Shown: piece after piece, positions 17,498 to 26,850 of the stretch
Position numbering within the stretch: position 1 is the first letter of the stretch
How the letters are laid out: each line of letters begins with the position of its first letter
DNA from: JAGVSR01 sp033765145
Lineage (GTDB): Bacteria; Pseudomonadota; Alphaproteobacteria; Rhizobiales; Hyphomicrobiaceae
Direction of reading: 5' to 3'
NCBI GenBank assembly: GCA_033765145.1
Contig: JANRIH010000009.1
Coordinates: 186,001-250,000, forward strand
Length of the DNA: 64,000 nt
Program-made: the position numbers and the translations under genes
Notes under the pieces: generated by a model
The model's input: the letters and a program-made list of their open reading frames with translations, nothing else
What the model was told of the DNA's origin: nothing
Databases searched by the model: none

Positions 17498-18589
17498 TCA
17501 GCCTTCGAGCGAACGCGCGGCCCATGCCCCGGACTTTCGCCCCGTGAGGTCTCCGATCGACCGGACGCCCGCGGATTTCACGGCATCGGCCAGGCGGGAT
17601 TTGATGGCGCCGATGAGTGACGGGCCCTCATAGATGAGGCCCGTATAGAGTTGGATCAAGGTCGCGCCGGCCTCGATTTTCGCGAGCGCCCGTTCGGGAC
17701 TGTCGATGCCGCCGATCCCGATCAAGGGGACCTCTCCGCGCGTTTCCTCATAGATGCGCGCGAGCATGACGGTCGCGCGATGGAAGAGCGGCCGCCCGGA
17801 GAGGCCGCCGGTTTCCCGCGCGTGGGCGCTGGCGAGGTTCGTCCGCGCGACCGTCGTGTTTGAAACCGCGATCGCCTCGACCTTGTACTCGACAAGGCGG
17901 GCGACAATCGGCGCGATGTCGTCTTCGGCGATGTCGGGCGCGATCTTCACCGCGATGGGGCGCAAGGGGTTGCCCGCATCGACGAGTTCGCGGCGCGCGG
18001 CCATGAGGCGCCCCAGAAGCTCGTCGAGTGCGGCCGGCGCCTGGAGGTCGCGGAGGCCGGGCGTATTTGGCGAGGATATGTTGACAGTGAACATCGAGGC
18101 GACGTCGTAGAACGCCCGAAGTCCCGCGACGTAGTCCGCAGTCCGGTCTGCGCTGTCCTTGTTGGCGCCGACGTTGACGCTGACGATGCCGCGGCGTGGC
18201 CGCCGGGTTAGATGGGCGAGGGCGGCGGCGTGACCACCATTGTTGAAGCCGAGACGATTGACGAGACCATGATCCTCGACAAGGCGGAAGACTCTCGGCC
18301 GTGGATTGCCATCTTGTGGGCGTGGCGTGACGGTGCCGATTTCGGCGAAGCCGCAGCCCATTCCCAGAACGGCGTCTGGAACGCGGGCATCCTTGTCGAA
18401 GCCGGCCGCGATGCCGAGCGGATTGGGAAACGCGAGCCCGCCCCACGTGACGGCGAGGCTCGCCGAATCGCGATCTCGGGGACGCGGATAAAGTCCGCGC
18501 TCCAAGGCCCTGAGCGTGACTTCGTGGGCGTCCTCGGGGGCGAGGCGAAAAAGGGCCTGACGCGCGAGGGGATAGAGAGACGAGAACAT
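17498..18589 (-). CDS. pyrD: Dihydroorotate dehydrogenase (quinone), class 2
   Basis: A 363-residue flavoenzyme for the fourth step of pyrimidine synthesis, oxidising dihydroorotate to orotate and passing electrons to the quinone pool. The N-terminal helical extension (MFSSLYPLARQALFRLAPED) marks the membrane-associated class 2 type. FMN-barrel motifs include NPLGIAAGFDKDA, LVNRLGFNN, VSVNVGANKDS, the active-site region FTVNISSPNTPGLRDLQ, IAVKIAPD, AIAVSNTTV, IGIGGIDSPERALAKI and LYTGLIYEGP. The start ATG overlaps the TGA of the upstream DUF952 gene by one base, so they form an operon. It is convergent with the small membrane protein gene. Confidence 0.96.
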   Translation of the reverse strand: MFSSLYPLARQALFRLAPEDAHEVTLRALERGLYPRPRDRDSASLAVTWGGLAFPNPLGIAAGFDKDARVPDAVLGMGCGFAEIGTVTPRPQDGNPRPRVFRLVEDHGLVNRLGFNNGGHAAALAHLTRRPRRGIVSVNVGANKDSADRTADYVAGLRAFYDVASMFTVNISSPNTPGLRDLQAPAALDELLGRLMAARRELVDAGNPLRPIAVKIAPDIAEDDIAPIVARLVEYKVEAIAVSNTTVARTNLASAHARETGGLSGRPLFHRATVMLARIYEETRGEVPLIGIGGIDSPERALAKIEAGATLIQLYTGLIYEGPSLIGAIKSRLADAVKSAGVRSIGDLTGRKSGAWAARSLEG

Positions 18590-18936
18590 CAGTAATTGTC
18601 CCCCGAGGCGCGCGGCACGCCGTCGGGGCCGAGCGGCATCGCCGAGACCGAGAGCGCTGCAGCGGCCGGAAGCGGCGCATAGAGGTGCGGGAAGAGCGCG
18701 CCACCGCGCGAGGGCTCCCACTTCAAGGCCGGTCCCAAATGTTCCGTGTCGAACGCGACGAGCACGAGATCCGTTACTCCCTTGAAGTGACGCGCTGCCG
18801 TGCCATCGAGTTGATCGCCGGTCGAGAGATGGATGAAGCCGTCCCGTACGTCGTCGGGTGAGCCGTGAAATTCGCCCGCTGAGACGGCGGAATTCCATAC
18901 TTCGCGCGCGAGGATCTTGTAGACAATTTTTTCCAT
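18589..18936 (-). CDS. DUF952 family protein
   Basis: A 115-residue soluble protein. It begins KIVYKILAREVWNSAVSAGEF and contains DGFIHLSTGDQLDGTAARHF, the family hallmark, then LVLVAFDTEHLGPALKWEPSRGGALFPHLYAPLP. DUF952 proteins are widespread in alphaproteobacteria, often next to pyrD, with an ADP-ribosyltransferase-like fold proposed but no proven reaction. The ATG at 18936 is used; an upstream in-frame TTG at 18969 would add 11 residues. The stop overlaps the pyrD start by one base (translational coupling). Confidence 0.9.
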   Translation of the reverse strand: MEKIVYKILAREVWNSAVSAGEFHGSPDDVRDGFIHLSTGDQLDGTAARHFKGVTDLVLVAFDTEHLGPALKWEPSRGGALFPHLYAPLPAAAALSVSAMPLGPDGVPRASGDNY

Positions 18937-19419
18937 TTCGACGTGAACTTTTTTGTCGTCCAAGGGCAATGCTCACGAGTGCGGATTTCTGGTCGCGCTC
19001 GCTCCGAAGATTCGCTCGTGTGGTGCAGATTCGCTTGTCACGGATACGGTCGAAGTGGATAATCGGCAACTTCAGAATGTAATGAAGCGCAGATGACGAT
19101 GGGCCTGTCGCGCTGGACACCAGCGTAGCGGATCTCGATCGTCCTGCGACGATAATAAGCGGCCTTGGGGGGTGACTTGGTTCAGAGTACGGGGGACAAG
19201 CCCGGGCCGACCGCCTGGGATGATGCGCCAAGTCCCGCATTTTCCATCAGCACATCGGCGTTTCATCCCGATCACCGTCTCACGGATCTCCGCAGAGAAG
19301 AGACCGATCATGTGCACTCCGCCAGACTTTCGGCGGTACGCGAACTCGTGCCTTTCGACGATACTCCGTCGAGCCGGGACGGTGGCCGGATCGATTTTCA
19401 AGGTGGCCAGGAGCCGAGG
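18937..19419. other. Gene-free spacer between DUF952 and the GmrSD-like gene
   Basis: About 480 bases with no convincing coding frame on either strand. It must contain the promoters of the two divergent genes. I see no terminator, no clear -35/-10 pair and no repeat. The half near the GmrSD-like gene is open in its frame, but the composition is not protein-like and there is no homology signal before 19420. Confidence 0.6.
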
Positions 19420-21063
19420 ATGGCAACGGGCGGCATATTGGACTGTAGGCTTCTCACGATCGGCGAACTTCTTGACGGGCGCTACCAGTTCTCACTGCCC
19501 TATTTCCAGAGAGCCTATGCGTGGGGAACGCGGCACAGTGAACGCCTGCTCAGCGATATTCGCGCCTCTCAAGCCCGTAACCGGCGCTATTGCCTCGGCC
19601 GGATCATGCTGGCTCACAACGGCGGACCGAACGCAGAAATCGTCGATGGTCACCAGAGACTTCTTACGCTGACCATTCTCCTCGCAGTGTTGAGGGACCG
19701 TGAGACGGACACCGCGATGGTGGCAAACCTTGACCGACTGATCGCGTGCCCAGAGGGATTTCGCGTCTCTATTCAGGAGATGCCCGCACCGCTGTTTTCT
19801 GAGCTCGTGCAGAAGCGCGGGGGCACGCTTGCCGATCCCGATGCCGAGGGTCCCTCGCTGTCCGAAACGGAACGCATCATCATGGCGTGCCGCGACACGC
19901 TCGCCGCACTTTTGTCGGACGGCGCCACGCATGCGATGCAGAGACGCGCACTCGCGCAACACCTCATTCATAACTGCTACGTCGTCGTGACGACGGCGTC
20001 CGACGCTCTCGAGGCCTGGGAACTCGTCGCGACGGAGCAGGATACGCGCCTGCAATTCACGCCTGCGGATAGGGCGAAGTCAGATCTCCTGGCGGCAACC
20101 CGCGACCAGGATCGTCTCGTCTGCAGCCGGGCCTGGGAGGACTGCGAAGACCGCCTGTCGAGCGAGGATATGTACAAGCTCCTGCAGCATATCCGAGCGA
20201 TCGTCTGGAGGGGCCGGAACTCCAACCACACGTCGGTCGCGAACGAGATCGTCGAGCGCTTCGGCTCCGAAAAGGGTCTCGTGACCTTCATGACGGACGT
20301 GCTCGTCAAGTCGGCGGATCGCCTGCATAGACTCCGGAAGAGCGATGATGCATTGCCGCCGTCGTTGGCAGCCTCCGTTGGCCGCATGGGTTGGATCGAC
20401 GACCACTCGTGGGTTCCTGCTGCGCTCTACTGGCTCGAAAGCCGGGGTGAAAATCATCGAGAGGCTGAGACCTTCTTCGCGCGGCTCGAGCGTCTCACGT
20501 GGGTTCTCAAGATCGCAGGGACGGACCCCGGCGTCGCTGAAACACGACTGTTGCGCCTTCTGGACGACATGCAGTCCGCGGATAGCGTTTCGGAGATGGA
20601 GAGGCTCAAGATCGAACCGTCATTGAAGTCGGAACTCGTGGAGAGTCTCCGGCGGCAGAACTTTGCGGCCAAGGGTTACGCGGGCGCTGTTCTGCGCCGG
20701 ATCAGCCTCACCTTGGGTCACGATCCCGGACCGCTCGTCCGGGACAAGGTGACGATCGAGCACATCATGCCGACCAACCCGCTCCGGACGTCCAATTGGC
20801 GACGTATGTTGAGATCGAATGACGAGATCAAGAAATGGTCGCAGCGGCTCGGGAATCTGACGATTCTGTCGGGCGAGGAAAACCAGAAGGTCGGTCCACG
20901 GGATTGGGACTTCAAACGGAACGTCTATGCTGTTTCTTCGTACAAGTTGGCACGCGAGGCGGCGAGTGAGCAGGAGTGGAACACCCAGACCATCCAGCGA
21001 CGCACCGAGCAGATGATCGCCATTCTTCTGCGCGAATGGGACCTCGGCGCCGCGTCGCACTGA
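19420..21063 (+). CDS. GmrSD-type (DUF262 + DUF1524) restriction/defence nuclease, single polypeptide
   Basis: A 547-residue protein. The N-terminal DUF262 (GmrS-like, ParB fold) part begins LLTIGELLDGRYQFSLPYFQRAYAW (residues about 11-35). It carries EIVDGHQRLLTLTILL at 73-89, where the usual DGQQR nucleotide-binding motif reads DGHQR. The C-terminal DUF1524 (GmrD-like HNH/His-Me nuclease) part has TIEHIMPTNP near 445, with the catalytic His, then LGNLTILSGEENQKVG. The fused form resembles GmrSD/BrxU-type systems, which use nucleotide hydrolysis to cleave modified phage DNA. The start at 19420 follows an AGGAG-like site (CAGGAGCCGAGG). No methyltransferase or other partner lies nearby. Modified-DNA restriction is inferred from the family; the substrate is unknown. 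Confidence 0.9.
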   Translation: MATGGILDCRLLTIGELLDGRYQFSLPYFQRAYAWGTRHSERLLSDIRASQARNRRYCLGRIMLAHNGGPNAEIVDGHQRLLTLTILLAVLRDRETDTAMVANLDRLIACPEGFRVSIQEMPAPLFSELVQKRGGTLADPDAEGPSLSETERIIMACRDTLAALLSDGATHAMQRRALAQHLIHNCYVVVTTASDALEAWELVATEQDTRLQFTPADRAKSDLLAATRDQDRLVCSRAWEDCEDRLSSEDMYKLLQHIRAIVWRGRNSNHTSVANEIVERFGSEKGLVTFMTDVLVKSADRLHRLRKSDDALPPSLAASVGRMGWIDDHSWVPAALYWLESRGENHREAETFFARLERLTWVLKIAGTDPGVAETRLLRLLDDMQSADSVSEMERLKIEPSLKSELVESLRRQNFAAKGYAGAVLRRISLTLGHDPGPLVRDKVTIEHIMPTNPLRTSNWRRMLRSNDEIKKWSQRLGNLTILSGEENQKVGPRDWDFKRNVYAVSSYKLAREAASEQEWNTQTIQRRTEQMIAILLREWDLGAASH

Positions 21064-21124
21064 GGCCGAGCAGGCCGAGGGCCAAGCGGCGCGGCCTCAG
21101 CGGCGACATGCGGGTTCTGAACGT

Positions 21125-22777
21125 CTATTCCGCCGGGACCTCGGCCTCGGCGAGGGCCTTCGCGATCAGTTCGCGCGTTTCATCTATTCCATAGAGCGCG
21201 ATGAACGATCCGAAGCGCGGGCCTTCGCTTTCGCCCAAGAGGACCTCGTAGATCGTCTTGAACCAGGCGCGCGACACGCCTGGGCGTTCGGGCGTCGCGC
21301 CTTTCGCGGCGAAATCCTGAAAGCGGGGCACGGACCGGCCGACGTCGTAGACGATCGTCTGCAACTCGTCGGCGGTCGCGGACTTCGGTGCCCTGCCAAG
21401 CGCGTCGGCGAGCTTCGTCAGAGCGTCCCGCTCCTCGGCGTCGGGCGCGCGATAAATCTTCTGCGGCAGGTCGAAGTCGCGGTAGTAGCGGATGGCGTAG
21501 CCGGCGAGCGTATCGAGCAGCGGATAGCGCTCGGGCGAGGCGTCGGGCATGTGGCGGCGGATGTAGCCCCAGAGAACGCCCTTGTCTTGCGCATTGGAGG
21601 CGGCGACCAGGTTCTTTAGCAGCGCGAACGTCACCGGCGTGTCGCCCGGCGGCGGATTGCCGTCATGGATGTGCCAGACGGGATTGTCGAGCTGGGTCTT
21701 GGCGTCCTGCTTGGCGTAGGCGGCCAGGAACGACAGATACTCGTCGACGGCGCGCGGGATCACGTCGAAGTGCAGCTTCTTCGCGGACTTCGGCTTCTGG
21801 AACATGTAGAGCGCGAGACTTTCGGGCGTGGCATAGGTCAGCCACTCGTCGATCGTGAGGCCATTGCCCTTCGACTTCGAAATCTTCTCGCCCTTCTCGT
21901 CGAGGAAGAGTTCGTAGACGAAATGCTCGGGCGGCGTGCCGCCCAATGCCCGGCAGATGCCGTCATAGACGGGCGTATTCGGCAGATGATCCTTGCCGTA
22001 CATTTCGAAATCGACGCCGAGCGCGGCCCAGCGGGCGCCGAAATCCGGCTTCCATTGCAGTTTCACGCGGCCGCCCGTGACGGGCAGCGTGACATCGGTG
22101 CCGTCTTCGTCCGTGAAGGTGATTTCGCCCTTCTTGCCGTCGACGTTCTTCATCGGGACGTAGAGCACGCGGCCCGATGTCGGCGAGATCGGCAGGAAGC
22201 ACGAATAGGTTGCCTGACGCTCCTCGCCGAGCGTCGGCAGCATGATGCCCATGATCTTCTGGTAGCGCTCGGCAGCGAGGAGTAGGATCTTGTCGAGCTT
22301 TCCGGCGGTGTAATAGTCCGTAGCGCTCGCGAACTCGTATTCGAACCCGAATGTATCGAGGAACCGGCGCAGCATCGCGTTGTTGTGGTGGCCGAAGCTC
22401 TCGTATTGGCCGAACGGGTCGGGTACGCGCGTCAGAGGTTTGTGGAGGTTCTGGCGCAGCATCTCCTGCTGAGGCACGTTTTCCGGCACCTTGCGCATGC
22501 CGTCCATGTCGTCGGAAAAGCAGAGCAGCTTGGTCTTCACCTTGCCTTCGGTGAGCGTCTCGAAGGCGCGCCGGACCATGGTCGTGCGGGCGACTTCGCC
22601 GAATGTTCCGATGTGGGGAAGGCCCGACGGCCCGTAGCCTGTTTCGAATAGGACCGTACGCTCGAGGCCGCCCGGTTGCTTCTCCAGCCGCTTCAAAATC
22701 TTCCTGGCTTCCTCGAAGGGCCATGCGCGGGCGTCGGCGGCCGAAGACAGTTGCTCTTTCGTGGCGTGAAACGGCAT
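21125..22777 (-). CDS. lysK: Lysyl-tRNA synthetase, class I
   Basis: A 550-residue class I aminoacyl-tRNA synthetase that charges tRNA-Lys. The HIGH-like motif is GYGPSGLPHIGTFGEVARTT (about 48-67) and the KMSKS-like motif is EKISKSKGNGLTIDEWLTY (about 293). A lysine-specific Rossmann core and a helical anticodon-binding domain (about 400-550) follow. This archaeal-type enzyme, unrelated in fold to the class II LysS, is typical of alphaproteobacteria, spirochaetes and archaea. It stands alone on the minus strand, convergent with the GmrSD-like gene (61 bases) and divergent from the reductase gene. The start ATG lies right before the family's N-terminus. Confidence 0.97.
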   Translation of the reverse strand: MPFHATKEQLSSAADARAWPFEEARKILKRLEKQPGGLERTVLFETGYGPSGLPHIGTFGEVARTTMVRRAFETLTEGKVKTKLLCFSDDMDGMRKVPENVPQQEMLRQNLHKPLTRVPDPFGQYESFGHHNNAMLRRFLDTFGFEYEFASATDYYTAGKLDKILLLAAERYQKIMGIMLPTLGEERQATYSCFLPISPTSGRVLYVPMKNVDGKKGEITFTDEDGTDVTLPVTGGRVKLQWKPDFGARWAALGVDFEMYGKDHLPNTPVYDGICRALGGTPPEHFVYELFLDEKGEKISKSKGNGLTIDEWLTYATPESLALYMFQKPKSAKKLHFDVIPRAVDEYLSFLAAYAKQDAKTQLDNPVWHIHDGNPPPGDTPVTFALLKNLVAASNAQDKGVLWGYIRRHMPDASPERYPLLDTLAGYAIRYYRDFDLPQKIYRAPDAEERDALTKLADALGRAPKSATADELQTIVYDVGRSVPRFQDFAAKGATPERPGVSRAWFKTIYEVLLGESEGPRFGSFIALYGIDETRELIAKALAEAEVPAE

Positions 22778-23000
22778 GGGGTTCTTCGCCGGCGATCCGG
22801 CGGTCCTCGTCTATTGGGGTCGCGTGGGCGGGTCAGAATGGGCGCGGTCGAACGGTCGGGCACCGTAGGTGCGCCGGCCCGGGAGGTCAATCACGGGCTC
22901 CGAAGGTGGCGCGGCCTTTTCCGCGAAGCCCGTTCACGCGCGAGGGTGCGCGGGCTATAGGACGGTCGACCCGAAGTTCCTTCTGTTGGATGCCCGCCTC

Positions 23001-24008
23001 ATGAAAGCCCTGACGCTTCCCGCCCCTTCGAAGCTCGATACCATCCGCGTCTCAGATATCGCCGATCCGGGTCAGCCGGGGCGCGGGGATATCCGCGTTC
23101 GCATCCATGCCTCGTCGCTCAACTATCACGACTATGCCGTCGCGATCGGCGCCATTCCCTCGGCAGACGGACGCATTCCGATGTCGGATGCTTCCGGCAT
23201 CGTCGAAGCGGTCGGCGAGGGTGTCGCCGACTTCGCGCCAGGGGATCATGTGATCTCGTGCTTTTTCCCGTACTGGCAGGATGGCGCGCCGCCGCACGGA
23301 AACTTCTCGCATGTTCCGGGTGACGGCATCGACGGCTATGCGCGCGAAGTGGTCGTCACGCCGTCCACCTGGTTCACGAAGGCCCCGCGCGGGCTTTCCC
23401 ATGTCCAGGCCGCGACGTTACCCTGCGCGGCGTTGACCGCGTGGCGCGCGCTCGTCGTCGAGGGTGGCGTCAAGGCTGGCGACAGCGTGCTCATTCTCGG
23501 CACGGGTGGTGTCGCCATCTTTGCTCTTCAAATGGCCAAGGCCATGGGGGCCGTCGCGATCATCACGTCGTCGTCGGACGCCAAACTCGAGAAGGCGAAG
23601 GCGATGGGCGCCGACCATACGATCAACTACAAAAGCGAGCCGAAGTGGGGCAATGCGGTCAGGGACCTGACCGGCGGGCGGGGCGTCGATCACGTGCTCG
23701 AGATCGGCGGGCCGGGGACGCTCGCGCAATCAATCGCGGCCACTCGTGTCGGCGGGCACATCTCACTCATCGGCATTCTCACGGGAACCATGGGGCCGGT
23801 GCCGACCATGGTGCTGATGGCCAAACAGATCCGTCTCATCGGCATCATCGTCGGCTCGCGCCGGCATCAGACCGAGATGGTGCGTGCGTATGAGGCGACG
23901 GGCATGAAACCGGTTGTCGATCGCGTGTTCGGTATGGAGGCGCTGGCGGATGCGTTCCGCTACGAGGAAAGTGGCGCGCACATGGGCAAGATTTGCGTGG
24001 CGTGGTGA
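23001..24008 (+). CDS. NAD(P)-dependent alcohol dehydrogenase-like / quinone oxidoreductase (MDR superfamily)
   Basis: A 335-residue medium-chain dehydrogenase/reductase. The N-terminal GroES-like domain has RIHASSLNYHDYAVAIG and PMSDASGIVEAVGEGV. The Rossmann domain has GDSVLILGTGGVAIFALQMAKAMGA (about 155-180). The position that is the zinc-binding Cys in classical alcohol dehydrogenases is Asn in SLNYHDY, and the structural zinc Cys cluster is absent. It therefore probably belongs to the zinc-independent branch that reduces quinones, enoyl groups or aldehydes with NADPH. It is a single gene, divergent from lysK. The exact substrate cannot be assigned. ATG at 23001 precedes the conserved first strand directly. 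Confidence 0.88.
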   Translation: MKALTLPAPSKLDTIRVSDIADPGQPGRGDIRVRIHASSLNYHDYAVAIGAIPSADGRIPMSDASGIVEAVGEGVADFAPGDHVISCFFPYWQDGAPPHGNFSHVPGDGIDGYAREVVVTPSTWFTKAPRGLSHVQAATLPCAALTAWRALVVEGGVKAGDSVLILGTGGVAIFALQMAKAMGAVAIITSSSDAKLEKAKAMGADHTINYKSEPKWGNAVRDLTGGRGVDHVLEIGGPGTLAQSIAATRVGGHISLIGILTGTMGPVPTMVLMAKQIRLIGIIVGSRRHQTEMVRAYEATGMKPVVDRVFGMEALADAFRYEESGAHMGKICVAW

Positions 24009-24079
24009 CCCGTCTCGCGATAGGCCGTGCGACGTCTTCACATTCAATCGGGAGCGACGACCCGGCTCCAATTTTCAGG

Positions 24080-24502
24080 ATGACAGTGAGTATGTTCCGT
24101 CGTTCGTGCCTCTCCGTTATGCTGCTTGCCGTCCTCGCCATTGGATCTCCGTCCTGGGGAGAGGAGTTCCCGACGACCCTTCAGGGCGAATGGCAAATGT
24201 TCAGTATCGACGGCCTACCCGTTGCGCAATGCCCTGGCCCGGACGTCGATCGCAACATCGAACCCGGGGAGGGAATCATTCGTATCTCCGTCCGTAAGCT
24301 CGACGCTGTCGAACTCACCTGCGATGTGGGCGCCGTTCGGGACCGGGACACACATCTCGATGTGCGCATGACCTGCTATTACGAAGGAATTATCGAGAAG
24401 TCGGCGGAAATCTGGTGGCGCAGAAAGCTCGACGGTAAGGACATGCTTTACACGCACAATCCAAAGCTCAAGACACTCCTGACGTATCGAAGGTGTTCGT
24501 GA
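24080..24502 (+). CDS. Small exported protein, function unknown
   Basis: A 140-residue protein with a Sec signal peptide (hydrophobic core SCLSVMLLAVLAIGS, ending PSWGEE near residue 28). The mature part of about 110 residues is beta-rich. It starts with LQGEWQMFSIDGLPVAQCPG and ends LKTLLTYRRCS, with four cysteines in all that could form two disulfides in the periplasm. I recognise no family. It follows the reductase gene by about 70 bases on the same strand. Start ATG 24080 or 24092; both give an intact signal peptide. Confidence 0.7.
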   Translation: MTVSMFRRSCLSVMLLAVLAIGSPSWGEEFPTTLQGEWQMFSIDGLPVAQCPGPDVDRNIEPGEGIIRISVRKLDAVELTCDVGAVRDRDTHLDVRMTCYYEGIIEKSAEIWWRRKLDGKDMLYTHNPKLKTLLTYRRCS

Positions 24503-24607
24503 GGCCGGTAACATCGCTTGGGTGGCACTGATCGCTACGCACGTTGCTCTCTCCGGTGCGCCAATTCTCTAACTTCGTTCGATGCTTCTGTGATGCGGCG
24601 GCGCCGG

Positions 24608-24811
24608 TTATCTCACGAGGGCGACGAGTAGGACGACGGCACACGCCGCAAGAACACCCAAAACCATCATCACGCGATAAGCTGTGCGCTCGGCGGCGAG
24701 GTGGGGACCCAGAGCGTCCGGCTCGCTCTGCCGGTGGCGCGCTTCCAGGATCATCATCTCGCGCGCGAACGTCCGATCAAAAGCTTTATCCGGCGAAGGG
24801 TCCAAGGCCAT
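24608..24811 (-). CDS. Small single-span membrane protein, hypothetical
   Basis: A 67-residue product: a charged N-terminal half of about 45 residues, FDRTFAREMMILEARHRQSE being the most helix-like part, then a C-terminal hydrophobic helix (YRVMMVLGVLAACAVVLLVALVR). The start is ATG at 24811. It lies 75 bases downstream of ubiE on the same strand and may share its transcript. No family recognised; the charged-helix-plus-anchor layout and clean start/stop make it plausible, but it could be a chance frame. Confidence 0.5.
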   Translation of the reverse strand: MALDPSPDKAFDRTFAREMMILEARHRQSEPDALGPHLAAERTAYRVMMVLGVLAACAVVLLVALVR

Positions 24812-24886
24812 TCGCGTAGTTTGACGCGAGAGTTTTAACGCACGGTATCGAAACGGCTGGCCGATGCCGGATCGCCGTGACGTCGC

Positions 24887-25699
24887 TCAGATCCGGAAAC
24901 CAGAATGGATGGCCGCGATGCCGCCGGTCAAGTTCCGGTACGTCACCTGCGCGAAGCCGGCCTGTCTGATCAGATCCGCAAATGCGTCCTGCTTCGGGAA
25001 CTTGCGAATGGATTGTACCAGATATTCGTAGCTTGCGCGGTCGTTGGCTGCCAACTCCCCCAAGCGCGGGATCACCTCGTAGGAATGGAAGTCGTAGAGG
25101 CGATCGAGGATCGGGACCTGGACTTCGGAGAACTCGAGGCAGAGGAACCGTCCGCCTGTCTTCAAGACCCGGTACGCCTCGGCCAGTGCGCGGTCGATGT
25201 GCGTGACGTTCCGGATGCCGAAGGATATCGTATAGGCGTCGAAAGACCGGTCTTCGAACGGCAGCGCCTCGGCATTGCCTTCGACAAGCGTGATCCGATC
25301 GGCGAGGCCCGCGTCCTCGACGCGCTTTCGGCCGACGTCGAGCATCTCGCGGCTGATGTCGCAGACGATGGACGAGGTGCCAGTGCCGCCCGCACGGACG
25401 GCGCGCATAGCGACATCGGCCGTGCCGCCCGCGACGTCGAGATGGCGGAAAGCCGTCGCGCCTTTGGGCGGGTTCAGCATCGTCACGAGGTCGGATTTCC
25501 AGAGCCGGTGAAGTCCTCCGGACATAAGATCGTTCATGAGGTCGTAGCGCTCGGCGACTTTCGCGAAGACCTCGTTGACGAGGCCCTGCCGGTCCCCTTC
25601 ATCGACGGCACGGTCGCCGAATGACGTCTGCGTTCCACTCGCGCCGCCCGTTTCAGGCGCTCTCAAGGCGGGTATTGCCGTGATCGTCTCGAAGCGCAT
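24887..25699 (-). CDS. ubiE: Bifunctional demethylmenaquinone / 2-methoxy-6-polyprenyl-1,4-benzoquinol C-methyltransferase
   Basis: A 270-residue SAM-dependent methyltransferase. Family signatures are TSFGDRAVDEGDRQGLVNEVFAKVAERYDLMNDLMSGGLHRLWK near the N-terminus (residues about 26-69), the SAM-binding loop LDVAGGTADVAMR (about 88), DISREMLDVGRKR, and YTISFGIRNVTHIDRAL. It ends with TGGIAAIHSGFRI, the conserved C-terminus. It methylates C-5 of the quinol ring in ubiquinone synthesis. The first 25 residues are a non-conserved extension. UbiG is encoded 22 kb away on the same strand. Confidence 0.97.
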   Translation of the reverse strand: MRFETITAIPALRAPETGGASGTQTSFGDRAVDEGDRQGLVNEVFAKVAERYDLMNDLMSGGLHRLWKSDLVTMLNPPKGATAFRHLDVAGGTADVAMRAVRAGGTGTSSIVCDISREMLDVGRKRVEDAGLADRITLVEGNAEALPFEDRSFDAYTISFGIRNVTHIDRALAEAYRVLKTGGRFLCLEFSEVQVPILDRLYDFHSYEVIPRLGELAANDRASYEYLVQSIRKFPKQDAFADLIRQAGFAQVTYRNLTGGIAAIHSGFRI

Positions 25700-25852
25700 G
25701 GGGGCCTTTCATCTTTCGGCGCGGGCGGTGTTCGCGCGCACGGGCGGCGACGAACGTCTCTCTCTCATCAATAGTCGATAGAACGGGCGTCGAGAAACGG
25801 ACATCTTGGCGTTCCGCCGAGATCGTCGCGCCAATGGTGAATGTTCGCGCCC

Positions 25853-26845
25853 TCAGGCCGTGATCAGGGGATGTTTGCGGCCGTCTCTCAGGTAGTCCGC
25901 GACGGCTTCCGCGAGGATCGGGGCCAACAGCCACCCGTGCCGATAGGCACCGTTGACTGCGATCCGGCCCGGTCCGAGGACGCGGGCGCGGGGCACGTTG
26001 TCAGGGAATGCGGGGCGGAGACCCGACGTCGCTTCGAGGATTTGCGCCTCTCCGAACGCTGGAACCAGGGCGTAGGCCGCCGCCAAGAGATCGAGAGCCG
26101 AGCGCACGGTGATCGGCCCGCCGTCCTCGCTTTCGATCATCGTCGCGCCGAGGAGGAAACGTCCCTCTCCCCACGGTACGACGTAGATCGGATGGCGGGG
26201 ATGGAGCAGCCGCACGGGGCGCATGAGGGTGACTTCAGGCGTATTCAAGAGCAGCCGTTCGCCGCGCACGCCTCTCAAGTCAGGGAGGATGTCGCGGGCG
26301 GCGAGCCCTCGGCAGTCGACGACGAGCGCGTCCGCTGACGGATCGCCATGGTGGGTCTCGCCGAACTCGACGGCGACGCCGCTCGCGCGCGCTCGATCGA
26401 GCAGAAACGCGGATGCCGTGGGTGGGACGAGATGCGCTTCCTCGGAAAAATAGAGTGCCTTCTGGAAGCGATCGGCCAGCTCCGGTTCGATCGCGGCGAT
26501 GCCGGCGGTGTCGAGCGTTCGATGGTTGTCGGTTTTCCTCGCGAAGAGATCGAGGTCGGGGAGATCGCGCGGCAGGGCGGTGACGAGCGTGCCCGCGCGC
26601 ACGATACCGGGAACGGTCGCGATCCAAATGTTGAGCGCGTCCCGGCCCGCGTTGCGGACGATCGCGGGCGTGGCTTCGGCCTCGCAATCCGGCGCGAGCA
26701 TGGCCCCGGCTTGTGCGCTCGCCGATGTCTCGAGAGGGTTTGCCGCGCGATCGACGAGACGGACGCGATGGCCGTCGCGGGCGAGTGCCAGCGCCTGCCA
26801 AAGTCCCAGGATCCCTGCGCCCTCGACGATGATGTCGCGCGCCAT
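25853..26845 (-). CDS. FAD-dependent glycine/D-amino acid oxidase family protein (ThiO-like)
   Basis: A 330-residue oxidoreductase of the DAO fold. The N-terminal dinucleotide motif is IIVEGAGILGLWQALALARDG, with Glu at the strand end in RVRLVDRA. The FAD-family ATSGLRPAFPDNVPRARV segment and the closing NGAYRHGWLLAPILAEAVADYL block are typical of glycine oxidase ThiO, which makes iminoglycine for thiazole synthesis. The gene starts five bases after the stop of ggt on the same strand, so they form an operon. No thiS/thiG genes are adjacent, which weakens the thiamine assignment; an amine or amino-acid oxidase acting on gamma-glutamyl breakdown products is another possibility. Confidence 0.8.
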   Translation of the reverse strand: MARDIIVEGAGILGLWQALALARDGHRVRLVDRAANPLETSASAQAGAMLAPDCEAEATPAIVRNAGRDALNIWIATVPGIVRAGTLVTALPRDLPDLDLFARKTDNHRTLDTAGIAAIEPELADRFQKALYFSEEAHLVPPTASAFLLDRARASGVAVEFGETHHGDPSADALVVDCRGLAARDILPDLRGVRGERLLLNTPEVTLMRPVRLLHPRHPIYVVPWGEGRFLLGATMIESEDGGPITVRSALDLLAAAYALVPAFGEAQILEATSGLRPAFPDNVPRARVLGPGRIAVNGAYRHGWLLAPILAEAVADYLRDGRKHPLITA

Positions 26846-26850
26846 CGACT

